From positions 434,001 to 498,000 of the forward strand of contig NZ_CP046620.1 of the NCBI RefSeq assembly GCF_009931615.1: 64,000 nt of DNA, written 5' to 3'. The translations under genes and the position numbers were made by a program. Below the pieces are notes generated by a model. That model was not told where the DNA came from. It saw only the letters and a list, made by a program, of their open reading frames with translations, and ran no database searches. Below are positions 48,831-58,099 of the stretch, piece after piece (position 1 is the first letter of the stretch; every line of letters starts with the position of its first letter). Source of the stretch: Algicella marina (lineage in GTDB: Bacteria > Pseudomonadota > Alphaproteobacteria > Rhodobacterales > Rhodobacteraceae).

Positions 48831-49862
48831 ATGACAGCTCTTCATGACGCAGTGCCGGAACAGGCGCTGAAATGGGTGCGTGCGGGGCGGAAGGTCGCAC
48901 TGGCCACGGTGATCGAGACCTGGGGATCGGCGCCACGCCCCGTTGGCTCTCAACTGGCGATCGGCGAAGAGGCAGAGATGGTTGGCTCCGTTTCCGGGGG
49001 GTGTGTCGAGGGCGCTGTCGTCGCCGAGGCGCTAGAGGCCGTCGAGGATGGCCGCTGCCGGGTGCTGGAGTTCGGCGTGTCGGACGATGAGGCTTTTGCC
49101 GTGGGGCTGGCTTGCGGAGGCCGCATCCGGGTGATGGTGGAGCCGGTTGGCGTCGGGGCCGGTTTGCCGGTGGAGATGTTGGACGATCTGGTGGCGGCGC
49201 GGGCGGCAAGAAGACCCGTGGCGCTGGCCACCGACACCCAAACCTGGGCGCATGAATTGGTGGGCACTGAGGGCGGTGTGCTGTCGGTTCTGGCGCTCCC
49301 TCGGTTTCACGCAGACAAGTCGGGGTTTGAGGAGGATTGGTTTTTAGGTATCCATAATCCCCCGTTGGCCATGGTGGTTGTCGGTGCCGTACATATTGCC
49401 CAGCCACTGATGGAGATGGCGCGACTGGCGGGCTACGATGCGGTCTTGGTTGATCCACGGGAAGCCTTCGCCTCCGAGGCTCGGTTCCCGGGGGCGAGGA
49501 TCATTCACGATTGGCCGGACGCGGCACTGGCAGCCATCGGTCTCGATGCGCGAACGGCGGTTGTGACCCTGACCCATGATCCGAAACTGGACGACCCCGC
49601 GATCGAGGTGGCGTTGCGCAGTGATGTTTTTTATCTCGGTTGCCTTGGCTCTACCCGTACGCATGCAAAGCGGCTTGCACGACTGGAGGAGAAGGGGTTT
49701 TCAGCTGACGAAATGGGCCGCATTCATGCGCCCGTGGGCGCGGACATAGGGGCGAAATCGCCGGCGGAAATCGCCGTTTCGATCATGGCGGAGATCACCG
49801 AGCGTTTGCGCCGACCGGAGAGCCGGCCAGGACAGGCCCGACAGGGTGTGGCGGCGGAGTAG
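48831..49862 (+). CDS. XdhC/CoxI family molybdenum-enzyme maturation factor
   Basis: 343 residues. N-terminal XdhC_CoxI domain (LATVIETWGSAPRPVGSQL, GSVSGGCVEGAVV) and C-terminal Rossmann-type XdhC_C domain (VVVGAVHIAQPLMEM, VLVDPREAFAS, GCLGSTRTHAKR). Members bind molybdenum cofactor, protect it, and help load it (often sulfurated) onto xanthine or CO dehydrogenase-type enzymes. GGGGAGAC just before ATG. The next gene starts two bases after its stop, so coupling is certain. The molybdoenzyme itself is not in the window. Confidence 0.88.
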   Translation: MTALHDAVPEQALKWVRAGRKVALATVIETWGSAPRPVGSQLAIGEEAEMVGSVSGGCVEGAVVAEALEAVEDGRCRVLEFGVSDDEAFAVGLACGGRIRVMVEPVGVGAGLPVEMLDDLVAARAARRPVALATDTQTWAHELVGTEGGVLSVLALPRFHADKSGFEEDWFLGIHNPPLAMVVVGAVHIAQPLMEMARLAGYDAVLVDPREAFASEARFPGARIIHDWPDAALAAIGLDARTAVVTLTHDPKLDDPAIEVALRSDVFYLGCLGSTRTHAKRLARLEEKGFSADEMGRIHAPVGADIGAKSPAEIAVSIMAEITERLRRPESRPGQARQGVAAE

Positions 49863-49864
49863 GT

Positions 49865-51481
49865 ATGATTTTCGGAGAAGTGCCCCTGAGCGACGCCGGA
49901 GGTGCGCTGCTGGCGCATTCGGTGCGGGCGGGTGACCTGCGCCTGCGCAAGGGGACAAACCTGACATCCGAAATCTTGGCAAAGCTTGCAGACGCCGGGG
50001 TGGAACGGGTGACGATCGCGCGTCTGGAGCCGGGAGACATGGATGAGAACCGGGCGGCGGCGGCAATTGCAAAGCGGCTGAACGACCGATCGTTCGAGAT
50101 CACTGAACCCTTCACCGGGCGGGTGAATCTGCTGGCCCGCGAGGCCGGGGTAGTGAGTGTCGACGCTGCCGCCATTCATGCGCTGAACACCGTTGATCCC
50201 GGTATCACCATCGCGACGGTACCAGACAAGGCCAGGGTTGCGGCGGGAAGCATGATCGCGACGGTCAAGATCATTCCCTATGGCGTTCCCGAAGAGGCGG
50301 CGGCGGCGGCGGCCGGCGTTGTCGGTGCCGACAGCATCACATTGGCGCCCATGGTTATCGAGCGCGCGGCGCTGTTGATGACGCGGACGGAGGCGCTGAC
50401 CGAGAAGGCGCTGGCCAAGGGCGAGGCGGTGGTGCGCGCGCGGTTGGCGGGGCTGGGTGTGGCGTTGGACCACGTGCGGGTGCTGCCGCATGATGCCGGG
50501 GCGCTGGCCGAGGCGCTGGCGGAAGTGTCGGCACCGCTGGTACTTATCCTCGGAGCATCGGCGACGTCCGACATTCGGGATGTTTGTCCGGCGGCGGTCG
50601 GGGCCGCGGGAGGGGAGATCACACGATTCGGCATGCCGGTCGATCCTGGTAATCTGCTGTTTCTTGGTCAGCTTGCGGGGGCGCCGGTTGTCGGACTGCC
50701 GGGCTGCGCCCGCTCTCCGGCTCTGAATGGCGCGGACTGGGTGCTTGAGCGGCTCGTGTGTGGATTGCCGGTCGGCAATGCCGAGATCGCGGCAATGGGC
50801 GTCGGCGGACTGCTCAAGGAAATTCCGATACGCCCGCAGCCGCGCGCGGTGCGTAAGCTGGCGCCGGCGCGCCCCAATATTTCCATCCTGTTGCTGGCGG
50901 CAGGACAATCGCGGCGGATGGGCGACCGCGACAAGTTGCTGGAAGAGATTGGCGGGCAGCCTCTGCTGCGTCGCTCCGCCAAAACGGCGGTGGATGCCGG
51001 GCTGGCAGAAGTGCTGGTGGTCGTGCCACCGGACGCGACTGCGCGCCGTGCGACCCTGAAAGGGGTCGGCACTAGAATTGTTGTCGCGGAACTGGCTGCG
51101 GAGGGTATGGCGGCGAGTTTGCGGGCCGGGCTGGCTGCCATTAGCCAGGGTACGGATGCCGTGATCGTGGCGCTGGCCGACATGCCGGAGGTTTCCGTGC
51201 AGACCTACGCTGCACTGGCAGCGGCTTTCGCGCCGGACAAAGGGGCAGAAATCTGCCGCGCCGTCACTGAAGGAGGCCGGCCGGGGCATCCGGTGCTGTT
51301 CGGGACGCGGTTCTTCGAGAGCCTGGGCGCACTGGAAGGCGACGAGGGGGCGCGGTCGGTGCTGGCCGAAGCCGGGGACTTCGTGCGGGATGTGCCTGTT
51401 TCAGGTGACGCTGCGATTCTGGATCTGGATACACCCGAGCAATGGGCGGAGTATCGGGCGCGAAGCGTTACTGCGGAATGA
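49865..51481 (+). CDS. Fusion: molybdopterin-binding (MoeA-like) domain and MobA/MocA-like nucleotidyltransferase
   Basis: 538 residues. About 1-330: molybdopterin-binding domain of the MoaB/MogA/MoeA kind (PLVLILGASATSD, GMPVDPGNLLFLGQL), here without the usual MoeA C-terminal domains. About 340-530: NTP_transf_3 domain with LLAAGQSRRMGDRDKLL, ALADMP and GHPVLF, as in MocA (CTP) and MobA (GTP). The combination suggests making a nucleotide (cytosine or guanine) form of the cofactor, to be handed to an enzyme via the adjacent XdhC-type factor. For xanthine/CO dehydrogenase-type enzymes CTP is the usual nucleotide; specificity cannot be read with confidence here. The last 14 bases overlap the convergent giant gene. 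Confidence 0.8.
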   Translation: MIFGEVPLSDAGGALLAHSVRAGDLRLRKGTNLTSEILAKLADAGVERVTIARLEPGDMDENRAAAAIAKRLNDRSFEITEPFTGRVNLLAREAGVVSVDAAAIHALNTVDPGITIATVPDKARVAAGSMIATVKIIPYGVPEEAAAAAAGVVGADSITLAPMVIERAALLMTRTEALTEKALAKGEAVVRARLAGLGVALDHVRVLPHDAGALAEALAEVSAPLVLILGASATSDIRDVCPAAVGAAGGEITRFGMPVDPGNLLFLGQLAGAPVVGLPGCARSPALNGADWVLERLVCGLPVGNAEIAAMGVGGLLKEIPIRPQPRAVRKLAPARPNISILLLAAGQSRRMGDRDKLLEEIGGQPLLRRSAKTAVDAGLAEVLVVVPPDATARRATLKGVGTRIVVAELAAEGMAASLRAGLAAISQGTDAVIVALADMPEVSVQTYAALAAAFAPDKGAEICRAVTEGGRPGHPVLFGTRFFESLGALEGDEGARSVLAEAGDFVRDVPVSGDAAILDLDTPEQWAEYRARSVTAE

Positions 51482-54400
51482 CGAGCACGGTGTCGCGGCC
51501 GCCGCGCCGCAGGCGTATTGCATCCGACGAGATTGCGGTGACCTGATAACCACGCAGAGTATCGCCGGTGCCGACTTTGACGTAGCGGCCATTGGCCATC
51601 CGCACCAAGGCGTGCTTTCGGCTGGACGTACCGAACACGCCGATCAGGGCCATTTCGCGCCGGGGCAATACGTTCTCGATGGTCGCGGCTCGCGCAACCG
51701 AAGCCACGGTGGGCAGCTGTGGTGCGCTGCGGGCGACGGTGCGCGGCTGAGAGGTGGATGCCGCTGGTGGCGGTGTGGGTTTTGGGGTCGTCCGAACGGC
51801 AACTTTCAGGTTCTGTGGGCGGGAGGGCGGCCGGCTGGCCGCTGTCAGCGCAAGGTCGGAGGGGCCCAATGCCGCGAGACGCTGTTCCTCTGCCTCGATG
51901 GCAGCTTTCTCGATACTGTCTGGACGGATGCGGGGCGGCGTCTGCAAGACGACGGATTCATCCGTCGGAGCAAGATCGCCTTCCTTCTGTGTCTTGATGG
52001 CCAGTTCGGCAGCATCCATCTGCTCCATCGTCGGTTCCAGCACCGTGACGAGCGTATCATTGGGGCGCGGCGGCGGGACAACGCCGGGACTTGCCGCCGT
52101 GACCGTAACGCCCTTGGGAGTGACGTGGGTGAGGCCCGCAGTGCTGCCAAGCGGCGACTGTGACGCGTTCGGTTCAGCTTCGACGGCGGCAGTCTCCGGC
52201 GTCTCGGCATCTTCATTCGCCGCCTCGGCGGTGTCGGGGCGAAGCTGTGGCGGGATCGGTTGGGGTTCGAGCGCCGAGAGATCGGTGGCGCCAGGCGTGG
52301 CCTGTTCCTCCACCACAGGCGGTGGAGGCAGGGCCGTCAAGGCCGCCGCCCGGCGTTGCGGTTGGTCCGGTGTCAGCGCCGCGAGTTGGATCGAGCCGTC
52401 GTCGGCGGCTTCGGGGGCTGCCATGGGCGAGGGATCACCAACGTCGATCAACCGCTCCGCCGGCAGGACGACAGTGGGGGTGCGGGCATCGCTTGCGACA
52501 TCGCCGATGTTGAGTGCTGCGAATTCCAGCGTGCCGTCCTGTGCCGCGATTGCCGGATCGTCTTGCTGAGCAGGCAACACGCTGGGCGTATCGGTGGCGG
52601 TGCCGAAGCTGGCCTGAACCGCGGCCATGGCGGCGTCAATTGCCGCCTGATCGTTGGCAGGCGCACTTGCGACTACGTCCGGAGGCGTGATCTGTGCGAG
52701 GAAATCGCCGGGGCGGGAGGGAGGAACTACGTCGGGCGCACCAGCGATGATCCGGACATTGGCAGGGCTGATCCTGCCTTCGCTGAATGGCGTTGGAGTG
52801 GCGACGACAGCAGAGCGCAAAACCGGATCTGTCGCTGGAGACTTGGTGCCGAGCGGAGCCGAGGGGCCAATGGCAGTGAGGATCGAGGCCATGGCGCCCG
52901 GCGCATCGAAAGAGACGCTCTGTGGCAGCGGTGGCTGGAAGGTGGCCACAGCCAGTTGTGCCTGTGCGGTGTTTGGATTGTCAGGGCTTGCGAGGGCCGT
53001 GATGTAGCTGCTGAGGTCCGGACCATCGAGTTTCTCGTTGGCCATCAGCGGTATGCGCGACGGTGCAATCAGGACAGCAACGGGTTTGGCCGACGGGTCC
53101 TCTTCAGTTCCTTTGGTGTCGATGGCCAGCGCGGCAAAGGCGACATTCGGGCCGATGTCAAAGTCTTCCTGCAGATCAAGGGCGGCGTAGGCGCGCGTCT
53201 CCGGCTCAGGACCGCCGGGGACGGGCACGGCGATCGGGGCCGGTGTTTCCGGTGCAAGCTCCGCGGGCCGATCAGTGTCGGACGCGTAACTGTGGGTGGC
53301 GCTCGCCATTGAGAGTGCGAGATCGCGGCGGGCTAGTGGCGAGGAGCGACGGGTCAGGCGCGGGGCTGGTGTTCTGGCGGCAGTCTCGACAGAGGATGCC
53401 GCGGGCGCATCTGCCGGTTTGGTTATTCCGGCGACGCTGGTTGTCACGACACCTTCGAAACGGCTGTAGCGATTTGCCTCGTCCGTGCGTTCTGGCGCGT
53501 CCGGCCTTTCCGAGGTGCGCGGGGTGGCCAAGGTTGCAGGTGTCGTCAGCGCACCTGTGTCAAGAGCAATGGCCGGTGCGGCGGCAACTTCCAGTAGGGC
53601 CGGAGCCAGCGGTGCCGGCTCTTCCGCCATGCTGGACATAAGCGGCGTGATGCCGAGTGCCAGTATGTCTATTGGGCCAAGAGCGACATCGGAGTGTTCA
53701 GCTGCGGTCACATCGACCTGCGCCGCCGTTTCGGCTGCGGCAAGTGGATGCAGGGCCGTCATGCTCTGCGCTTCGGAGCCGGGTAGACCTCGGGTGTCGG
53801 ACGGACCGATGAGATGCGGAACGGTAACGATGCCGAGGCCGATCAGCAGTGCGGCGGCGGCCGTTCCGGCGACGGGTACGACCCATCCGGGCGGCCCGGC
53901 CGGGGCGAGGGCAGTGGCAGCCCCACGCGGTTGTCTCGGTCGGTTGGGAAGCGCCGGTTCCGGATGGCTGATGGCGGTCGGGCGCGGAGGTGCGACGCGG
54001 GCCGGTTCCGGCGGCAAAGGCTTGGGCGCCGGGTTTGCGACGACCGGCGGGTCAATGAAGGCGTACTCGACTGCCGCGCTGTGCGGGATAACCGCGTCGC
54101 AATGTTCGGATTTCGAAGCCAGAACAAAGTCCGGCATCTGGCCAAAGCCTTCCGGCTCATCGGCCGTGGTGAAACCTGTGGGAACGAAGCCATGGGCGCG
54201 GAGGAAGTCGTCAGCCTCCTGCAGGACCGCGGTAGGGATGCCGGCAACCGGCACAAGCCCGTCCTCGCGGGGCAAGGCGAAATCATAGGCGAGCAGGTCC
54301 GGTTCGGTCTGGCAGGTGGCCCGGAAAACGGTGAATACTGCGTCCTCGACGGTTTCCCAGCGTTCGAGATCAACGTTCTCGACCATCACCTCCGCACAGG

Positions 54401-54617
54401 GCAGCCAGACTTCCACGGGGCTCTTCTCACCTTCGGCACAGCCCGTGCGGGCATGAAGGCGCGCGAGATTGCGGCTGAGCGTGCCTACCTGTAGCGGGAC
54501 TGTGTCGAGGCACCGCCAGACGGATCTGTCGCGGCTGTCCAGCAGGCTGATGCCATCGCGCGACAGGTCAAGCGCGTAGAAGGGGGTTGCACCCTTGTCC
54601 CTCGCCAGATCTTCCAT
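51468..54617 (-). CDS. Large PilM/GspL-like and PilP-like inner-membrane protein
   Basis: 1049 residues from ATG 54617. N-terminal about 170 residues resemble a PilM/GspL actin-like cytoplasmic domain (FYALDLSRDGISLLDSRD; VEVWLPCAEVMVENVDLERW). One membrane helix is near residues 250-275 (VVPVAGTAAAALLIGLGIV). Then about 700 residues of Ala/Pro-rich low-complexity sequence with VVPPSRPGDFLAQI / VVPPPRPNDTLVTV-like repeats. The C-terminus (IGVFGTSSRKHALVRMANGR, then VKVGTGDTLRGYQVTAIS) matches PilP-type periplasmic beta domains. It looks like a type II secretion or type IV pilus assembly component in which PilM/GspL-like and PilP-like parts are joined through a periplasm-spanning linker. No pil/gsp genes adjoin it. 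An extension upstream to 54752 is less likely. Confidence 0.6.
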   Translation of the reverse strand: MEDLARDKGATPFYALDLSRDGISLLDSRDRSVWRCLDTVPLQVGTLSRNLARLHARTGCAEGEKSPVEVWLPCAEVMVENVDLERWETVEDAVFTVFRATCQTEPDLLAYDFALPREDGLVPVAGIPTAVLQEADDFLRAHGFVPTGFTTADEPEGFGQMPDFVLASKSEHCDAVIPHSAAVEYAFIDPPVVANPAPKPLPPEPARVAPPRPTAISHPEPALPNRPRQPRGAATALAPAGPPGWVVPVAGTAAAALLIGLGIVTVPHLIGPSDTRGLPGSEAQSMTALHPLAAAETAAQVDVTAAEHSDVALGPIDILALGITPLMSSMAEEPAPLAPALLEVAAAPAIALDTGALTTPATLATPRTSERPDAPERTDEANRYSRFEGVVTTSVAGITKPADAPAASSVETAARTPAPRLTRRSSPLARRDLALSMASATHSYASDTDRPAELAPETPAPIAVPVPGGPEPETRAYAALDLQEDFDIGPNVAFAALAIDTKGTEEDPSAKPVAVLIAPSRIPLMANEKLDGPDLSSYITALASPDNPNTAQAQLAVATFQPPLPQSVSFDAPGAMASILTAIGPSAPLGTKSPATDPVLRSAVVATPTPFSEGRISPANVRIIAGAPDVVPPSRPGDFLAQITPPDVVASAPANDQAAIDAAMAAVQASFGTATDTPSVLPAQQDDPAIAAQDGTLEFAALNIGDVASDARTPTVVLPAERLIDVGDPSPMAAPEAADDGSIQLAALTPDQPQRRAAALTALPPPPVVEEQATPGATDLSALEPQPIPPQLRPDTAEAANEDAETPETAAVEAEPNASQSPLGSTAGLTHVTPKGVTVTAASPGVVPPPRPNDTLVTVLEPTMEQMDAAELAIKTQKEGDLAPTDESVVLQTPPRIRPDSIEKAAIEAEEQRLAALGPSDLALTAASRPPSRPQNLKVAVRTTPKPTPPPAASTSQPRTVARSAPQLPTVASVARAATIENVLPRREMALIGVFGTSSRKHALVRMANGRYVKVGTGDTLRGYQVTAISSDAIRLRRGGRDTVLVIPQ

Positions 54618-54828
54618 CCTGCCGTCTACCACCGGCGGCCCCCGCGTTGCTTGTGTTTCTTCTGCCGCGTGTACCCAGATCGAGTATACGCCGGGCGCGG
54701 CCCCTCGGCTACTCCCAAATGCGGCGGAAGCGAGACAGGGCCCTTCTGGCATGAGCCATATTAATTTTCCGCTAACTGTTTGGCGGACGGACTTGCGGAT
54801 CAGAGCGAATCGTAATAAACAAAGTTAC

Positions 54829-55272
54829 ATGAAAAGAGACAGTCGCCTCTCCACGGTTTTGCATGCACTTCTTCACATGGCGGAGCAGCAGCAGCCGATG
54901 ACTTCGGAAACACTGGCCCGCTGCATGGGGACGAACCCGGTTGTCGTGCGGAGGACGATGGGCCTGTTGCGCGAGGCTGGCATCGTCACGTCGTCGCGCG
55001 GTCATGCCGGTGGTTGGACGATTACGGCGAACCTTCGGGAGGTTTCGTTGCGCGATCTGCACGGCGCGCTGGGGGAGCCGGCGATCTTTGCCATCGGGAA
55101 CCGTAACGAAACGCCTGATTGCCTTGTGGAGCAGGCGGTCAACGCAGCGCTGGATGGTGCCTTTCAAGATGCCGAAGCGTTGTTGCTAGAGCGTTTTGCC
55201 GATGTCTCGCTCTCAGATCTGGCGGCGGACTTCGCACGCCGTCATGCCGAAAGGCGCTCAGAAAGGGAATAG
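54829..55272 (+). CDS. Rrf2 family transcriptional regulator
   Basis: 147 residues. Winged helix-turn-helix about 1-65 (RLSTVLHALLHMAEQ, SETLARCMGTNPVVVRRTMG), the wing GHAGGWTI, and the typical VSLRDLHGAL linker. The C-terminal region has one Cys (ETPDCLVEQ) rather than the three that hold an iron-sulfur cluster in IscR/NsrR, so cluster binding is unlikely; a thiol switch is possible. It is followed three bases later by the CPYC flavoprotein gene, which it probably controls. Start at ATG 54829. Confidence 0.85.
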   Translation: MKRDSRLSTVLHALLHMAEQQQPMTSETLARCMGTNPVVVRRTMGLLREAGIVTSSRGHAGGWTITANLREVSLRDLHGALGEPAIFAIGNRNETPDCLVEQAVNAALDGAFQDAEALLLERFADVSLSDLAADFARRHAERRSERE

Positions 55273-55275
55273 ACC

Positions 55276-56154
55276 ATGCAACATGACGTTATCGTCGTCG
55301 GGGGCAGCTACGCCGGAATGGCCGCAGCCCTCCAGCTTCTCCGTGCCCGGCGCACGGTGCTGGTGATCGACGCGGGCGAGCGACGAAACCGGTTCGCCGC
55401 GCAGAGCCACGGTTTTCTGGGCCAGGATGGCGCGGACCCGGCAGCAATCGCGCGGGAGGCGCTGGCGCAACTGGAGCGGTATCCGACGTTGGAGTGGATC
55501 GACGGGATTGCAGACGCAGCCGCCGGCGAACGCGACGATTTCGTGGTCAAAGCCGGACCGGCGGAACACAGCGCGCGCAGGATTATCTTCGCCACGGGCG
55601 TGAAGGACGGGTTGCCGGATGTGCCCGGATTGGCAGACAGGTGGGGCCGAAGCGTCTTTCACTGCCCGTACTGCCATGGATACGAACTGAACCGGGGGCG
55701 CATCGGCGTCATCGGGGCAGGGCCGGGTTCTATCCATCAGGCGCAGATTGTCGCGGAATGGGGACCGCTGACTTACTTTCCCAATGGTCTGGCCGAGGTA
55801 ACGGGCGAGGAAAAGGCAGATCTTTCTCGGCGCGGTGCCGACGTGGAGACCGGGCGGATCGCCGCCATCGAGGGGATTGCGGATGTCCGGCTGATGGATG
55901 GCCGGGTGTTGCAGTTCGCGGGACTATTCACTGCGCCGGTTTGTTCCCCGGCAACGCCGGTGGCCGAAGTTTTGGGGTGTGCATTGGATGAAACCGGCAT
56001 GGGCACCCATCTGCGGACTGACGGTATGAAGGAAACATCCGTGCCCGGCGCCTATGCCTGTGGCGATGTCGGACGAGTGCCGCATTCCGTCTCGCTCGCC
56101 GTCGGTGACGGCGCGTGGTGTGGCGCGATGGTTCACCGGTCGCTGGTCTTCTGA
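55276..56154 (+). CDS. Thioredoxin-reductase-like FAD flavoprotein with CPYC
   Basis: 292 residues. FAD site IVVGGSYAGMAAALQL; active dithiol CPYC in VFHCPYCHGYE; NADPH-like site IGVIGAGPG; YACGDVGR near the end. Short TrxR-like proteins with a CxxC where Trx reductase has CATC. Substrate could be a low-mass disulfide or a small-molecule dithiol; relation to thioredoxin reductase activity is not shown. It is in one unit with the Rrf2 gene, whose start precedes it. A strong hairpin follows its stop. Confidence 0.85.
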   Translation: MQHDVIVVGGSYAGMAAALQLLRARRTVLVIDAGERRNRFAAQSHGFLGQDGADPAAIAREALAQLERYPTLEWIDGIADAAAGERDDFVVKAGPAEHSARRIIFATGVKDGLPDVPGLADRWGRSVFHCPYCHGYELNRGRIGVIGAGPGSIHQAQIVAEWGPLTYFPNGLAEVTGEEKADLSRRGADVETGRIAAIEGIADVRLMDGRVLQFAGLFTAPVCSPATPVAEVLGCALDETGMGTHLRTDGMKETSVPGAYACGDVGRVPHSVSLAVGDGAWCGAMVHRSLVF

Positions 56155-56156
56155 CT

Positions 56157-56182
56157 GGCGGCCCGGTTTTGGCCGGGCCGCC
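56157..56182. terminator. Terminator-like hairpin between convergent genes
   Basis: Ten-base-pair perfect stem GGCGGCCCGG (56157-56166) with CCGGGCCGCC (56173-56182) around a six-base loop, between the flavoprotein stop and the metY stop. A U tract is missing on either side, so it may act as a 3' end stabiliser more than as an intrinsic terminator. Confidence 0.55.
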
Positions 56183-56191
56183 TAACCTGGC

Positions 56192-57484
56192 TTAGCCTGT
56201 CGCTTTCGCCAGCGCCTGGTCGAGATCGGCGATCAGGTCGTCGGCATCCTCGATCCCGATGGACAGACGCACCATGTTCGGGGCTGCGCCGGCGGCTTCC
56301 TGCTGCTCCGGTGTCAACTGCCGGTGGGTCGTGCTGGCAGAGTGGATGATAAGGCTGCGGGCGTCACCGAGGTTGGCGACGTGTGAGAAGATTGAGACGT
56401 TGTCTACCAGCTTCACACAGGCATCGAACCCGCCTTTAACTGCAAAGGTGAAAAGAGCCCCGGCCCCCTTTGGGCAGACCTTGGCGATGCGCCCGTAATA
56501 GGGGCTGCTTTCCAGACCGGCGTAGGTGACAGAGTCGACGCGGGGATCGGACTCCAGCCATTTTGCGACTTTTACGGCGTTGGCGACGTGCTTCTCCATC
56601 CGCAGTGAAAGGGTTTCGATTCCCATCAGGGTGTAATGCGCACCTTGGGGGTTCATGGTCATGCCGAGATCACGAAGCCCGATGGCGATGGAGTGGAAGG
56701 TGAAGGCCATGCTGCCAAGGGCTTCGTAAAAGTTGAGACCGTGATAGGCGGGCTCCGGCGCGGCGAGAGAGGGAAACTTGTCAGAGGCACCCCAGTTGAA
56801 GTTGCCGCTGTCCACGACGCAGCCGCCGGTAACCGTGCCGTTGCCGGTAAGGTATTTCGTGGTGGAGTGAACGACCAGCGTGGCTCCCAGTTCGATCGGG
56901 CGACAGAGATAGGGGCTGGCGGACGTATTATCGACGATCAGCGGCACGCCGGCTGCATCGGCCACATCGGCGATTGCCCTGATGTCAGTGATGTAGCCGC
57001 CGGGGTTGGCAATGCTTTCGCAAAAGATGGCGCGGGTGTTGTCGTCAACTGCGGCTTCGACCGCAGCGAGATCGTCGAAGTCAACGAAGGTACAGGACCA
57101 GCCGAATTTGCGGATGGTATTGGTGAACTGCTGAATGGTACCGCCGTAGAGCTTTGTCGAGGCGACGACGTTGCAGCCGGGGTTCATAAGCGGAAACAGC
57201 GCCATGATCTGTGCGGCGTGTCCGGAAGAACAGCAGACGGCACCGGCACCCCCTTCCAGAGCCGCGATCCTGTCGGCCAGGGCCGAGACGGTGGGGTTGG
57301 TCAGCCGCGAGTAGATGTAGCCGACTTCCTGAAGGTTGAAGAGTTTGGCCGCGTGTTCGGCATCGCGAAAGACATACGCTGTCGATTGATAGATCGGCAC
57401 CTGTCGCGCGCCGGTGGCCGGATCGGGGCTTGCGCCCGCGTGAATTTGCATTGTGTCGAAGCCGTAGGTCTGATCGTCGGCCAT
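56192..57484 (-). CDS. metY: O-acetylhomoserine aminocarboxypropyltransferase (MetY)
   Basis: 430 residues, PLP-dependent Cys/Met metabolism family. It makes homocysteine from O-acetylhomoserine and sulfide. Features: GFDTMQIHAGASPDP N-terminus, SRLTNPTVSALADRIAALEGG, VVHSTTKYLTGNG with the PLP lysine, and length as in MetY. Start ATG 57484 with AGGGGGAA. Two hairpins lie in the leader, but no riboswitch I know fits (see rejected items). Confidence 0.92.
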   Translation of the reverse strand: MADDQTYGFDTMQIHAGASPDPATGARQVPIYQSTAYVFRDAEHAAKLFNLQEVGYIYSRLTNPTVSALADRIAALEGGAGAVCCSSGHAAQIMALFPLMNPGCNVVASTKLYGGTIQQFTNTIRKFGWSCTFVDFDDLAAVEAAVDDNTRAIFCESIANPGGYITDIRAIADVADAAGVPLIVDNTSASPYLCRPIELGATLVVHSTTKYLTGNGTVTGGCVVDSGNFNWGASDKFPSLAAPEPAYHGLNFYEALGSMAFTFHSIAIGLRDLGMTMNPQGAHYTLMGIETLSLRMEKHVANAVKVAKWLESDPRVDSVTYAGLESSPYYGRIAKVCPKGAGALFTFAVKGGFDACVKLVDNVSIFSHVANLGDARSLIIHSASTTHRQLTPEQQEAAGAAPNMVRLSIGIEDADDLIADLDQALAKATG

Positions 57485-57581
57485 CGCCGTTCCCCCTGTC
57501 GATTGTCTGGCCGCTTGCGGGCCGGTTGCGTTGACCGGCACGCTAAGCGAGGGGATTGATCAAGACAACTGCGCTTTCGGT

Positions 57582-58034
57582 TCAGAGTTCGCGGAGTTCG
57601 GGCCAGTTCTTGTCACCCTGACGGATGTTTTCGCGGATACCTTCGGCCCAGCGGTTCTGCGCCTCTATCGAGTAGTGGACATAGAGCTTGTCGTTGACCA
57701 TGACCCAGACGGTCGGGTCGCTGACCCGCTTGAACCCGCGGGAGATACCTTCGGCGCAGAAGCCGCCGTATTGCGGCAGGAATTTTTCCGGCTCTGCCTC
57801 AAAGGCTGTCTGGTTGCCGTCGAATTCGAATTGCCAGATGGCGCCGTCATGTTCCGTCTGTATGGACGGCAGGCCGGGTATGGCCTCCTCCTCCTTGAAG
57901 TATGCGACCGGATCGTAGCCACGCAGTCCACGGCCCTGGCTGTCGAGATATTGGGATTCGGCGCGGGCAATACGGGGCACGGCCAGCGTGCCTGCCATCA
58001 GCGCCATGCTGGTGCGTCGGGAAATCGGTGCCAT
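57582..58034 (-). CDS. Exported YHS-domain protein
   Basis: 150 residues. Signal with twin Arg (PISRRTSMALMAGTLAVPRIARA), probably Tat or Sec. Mature part is a YHS-type domain (LRGYDPVAYF, FEFDGNQTAFEAEPEKFLPQYGG), with the conserved Cys in GGFCAEGIS. YHS domains bind metal ions or act beside metal transport; target unknown. Lies 97 bases upstream of metY on the same strand, perhaps independently transcribed. Confidence 0.8.
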   Translation of the reverse strand: MAPISRRTSMALMAGTLAVPRIARAESQYLDSQGRGLRGYDPVAYFKEEEAIPGLPSIQTEHDGAIWQFEFDGNQTAFEAEPEKFLPQYGGFCAEGISRGFKRVSDPTVWVMVNDKLYVHYSIEAQNRWAEGIRENIRQGDKNWPELREL

Positions 58035-58099
58035 GGTTTTTGAACCTTTTGTCGGCGTCTACTGCTCTGAGGGAAGTATATCCGATTTTAGGGACGAAA

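Noticed and set aside
57485-57581. Possible SAM riboswitch in the metY leader
   Set aside because: Two hairpins are present, one of them a perfect GCCGGT/ACCGGC stem, but the conserved SAM-II core and other SAM-type motifs are not found. A covariance-model search (Infernal/Rfam) would decide.
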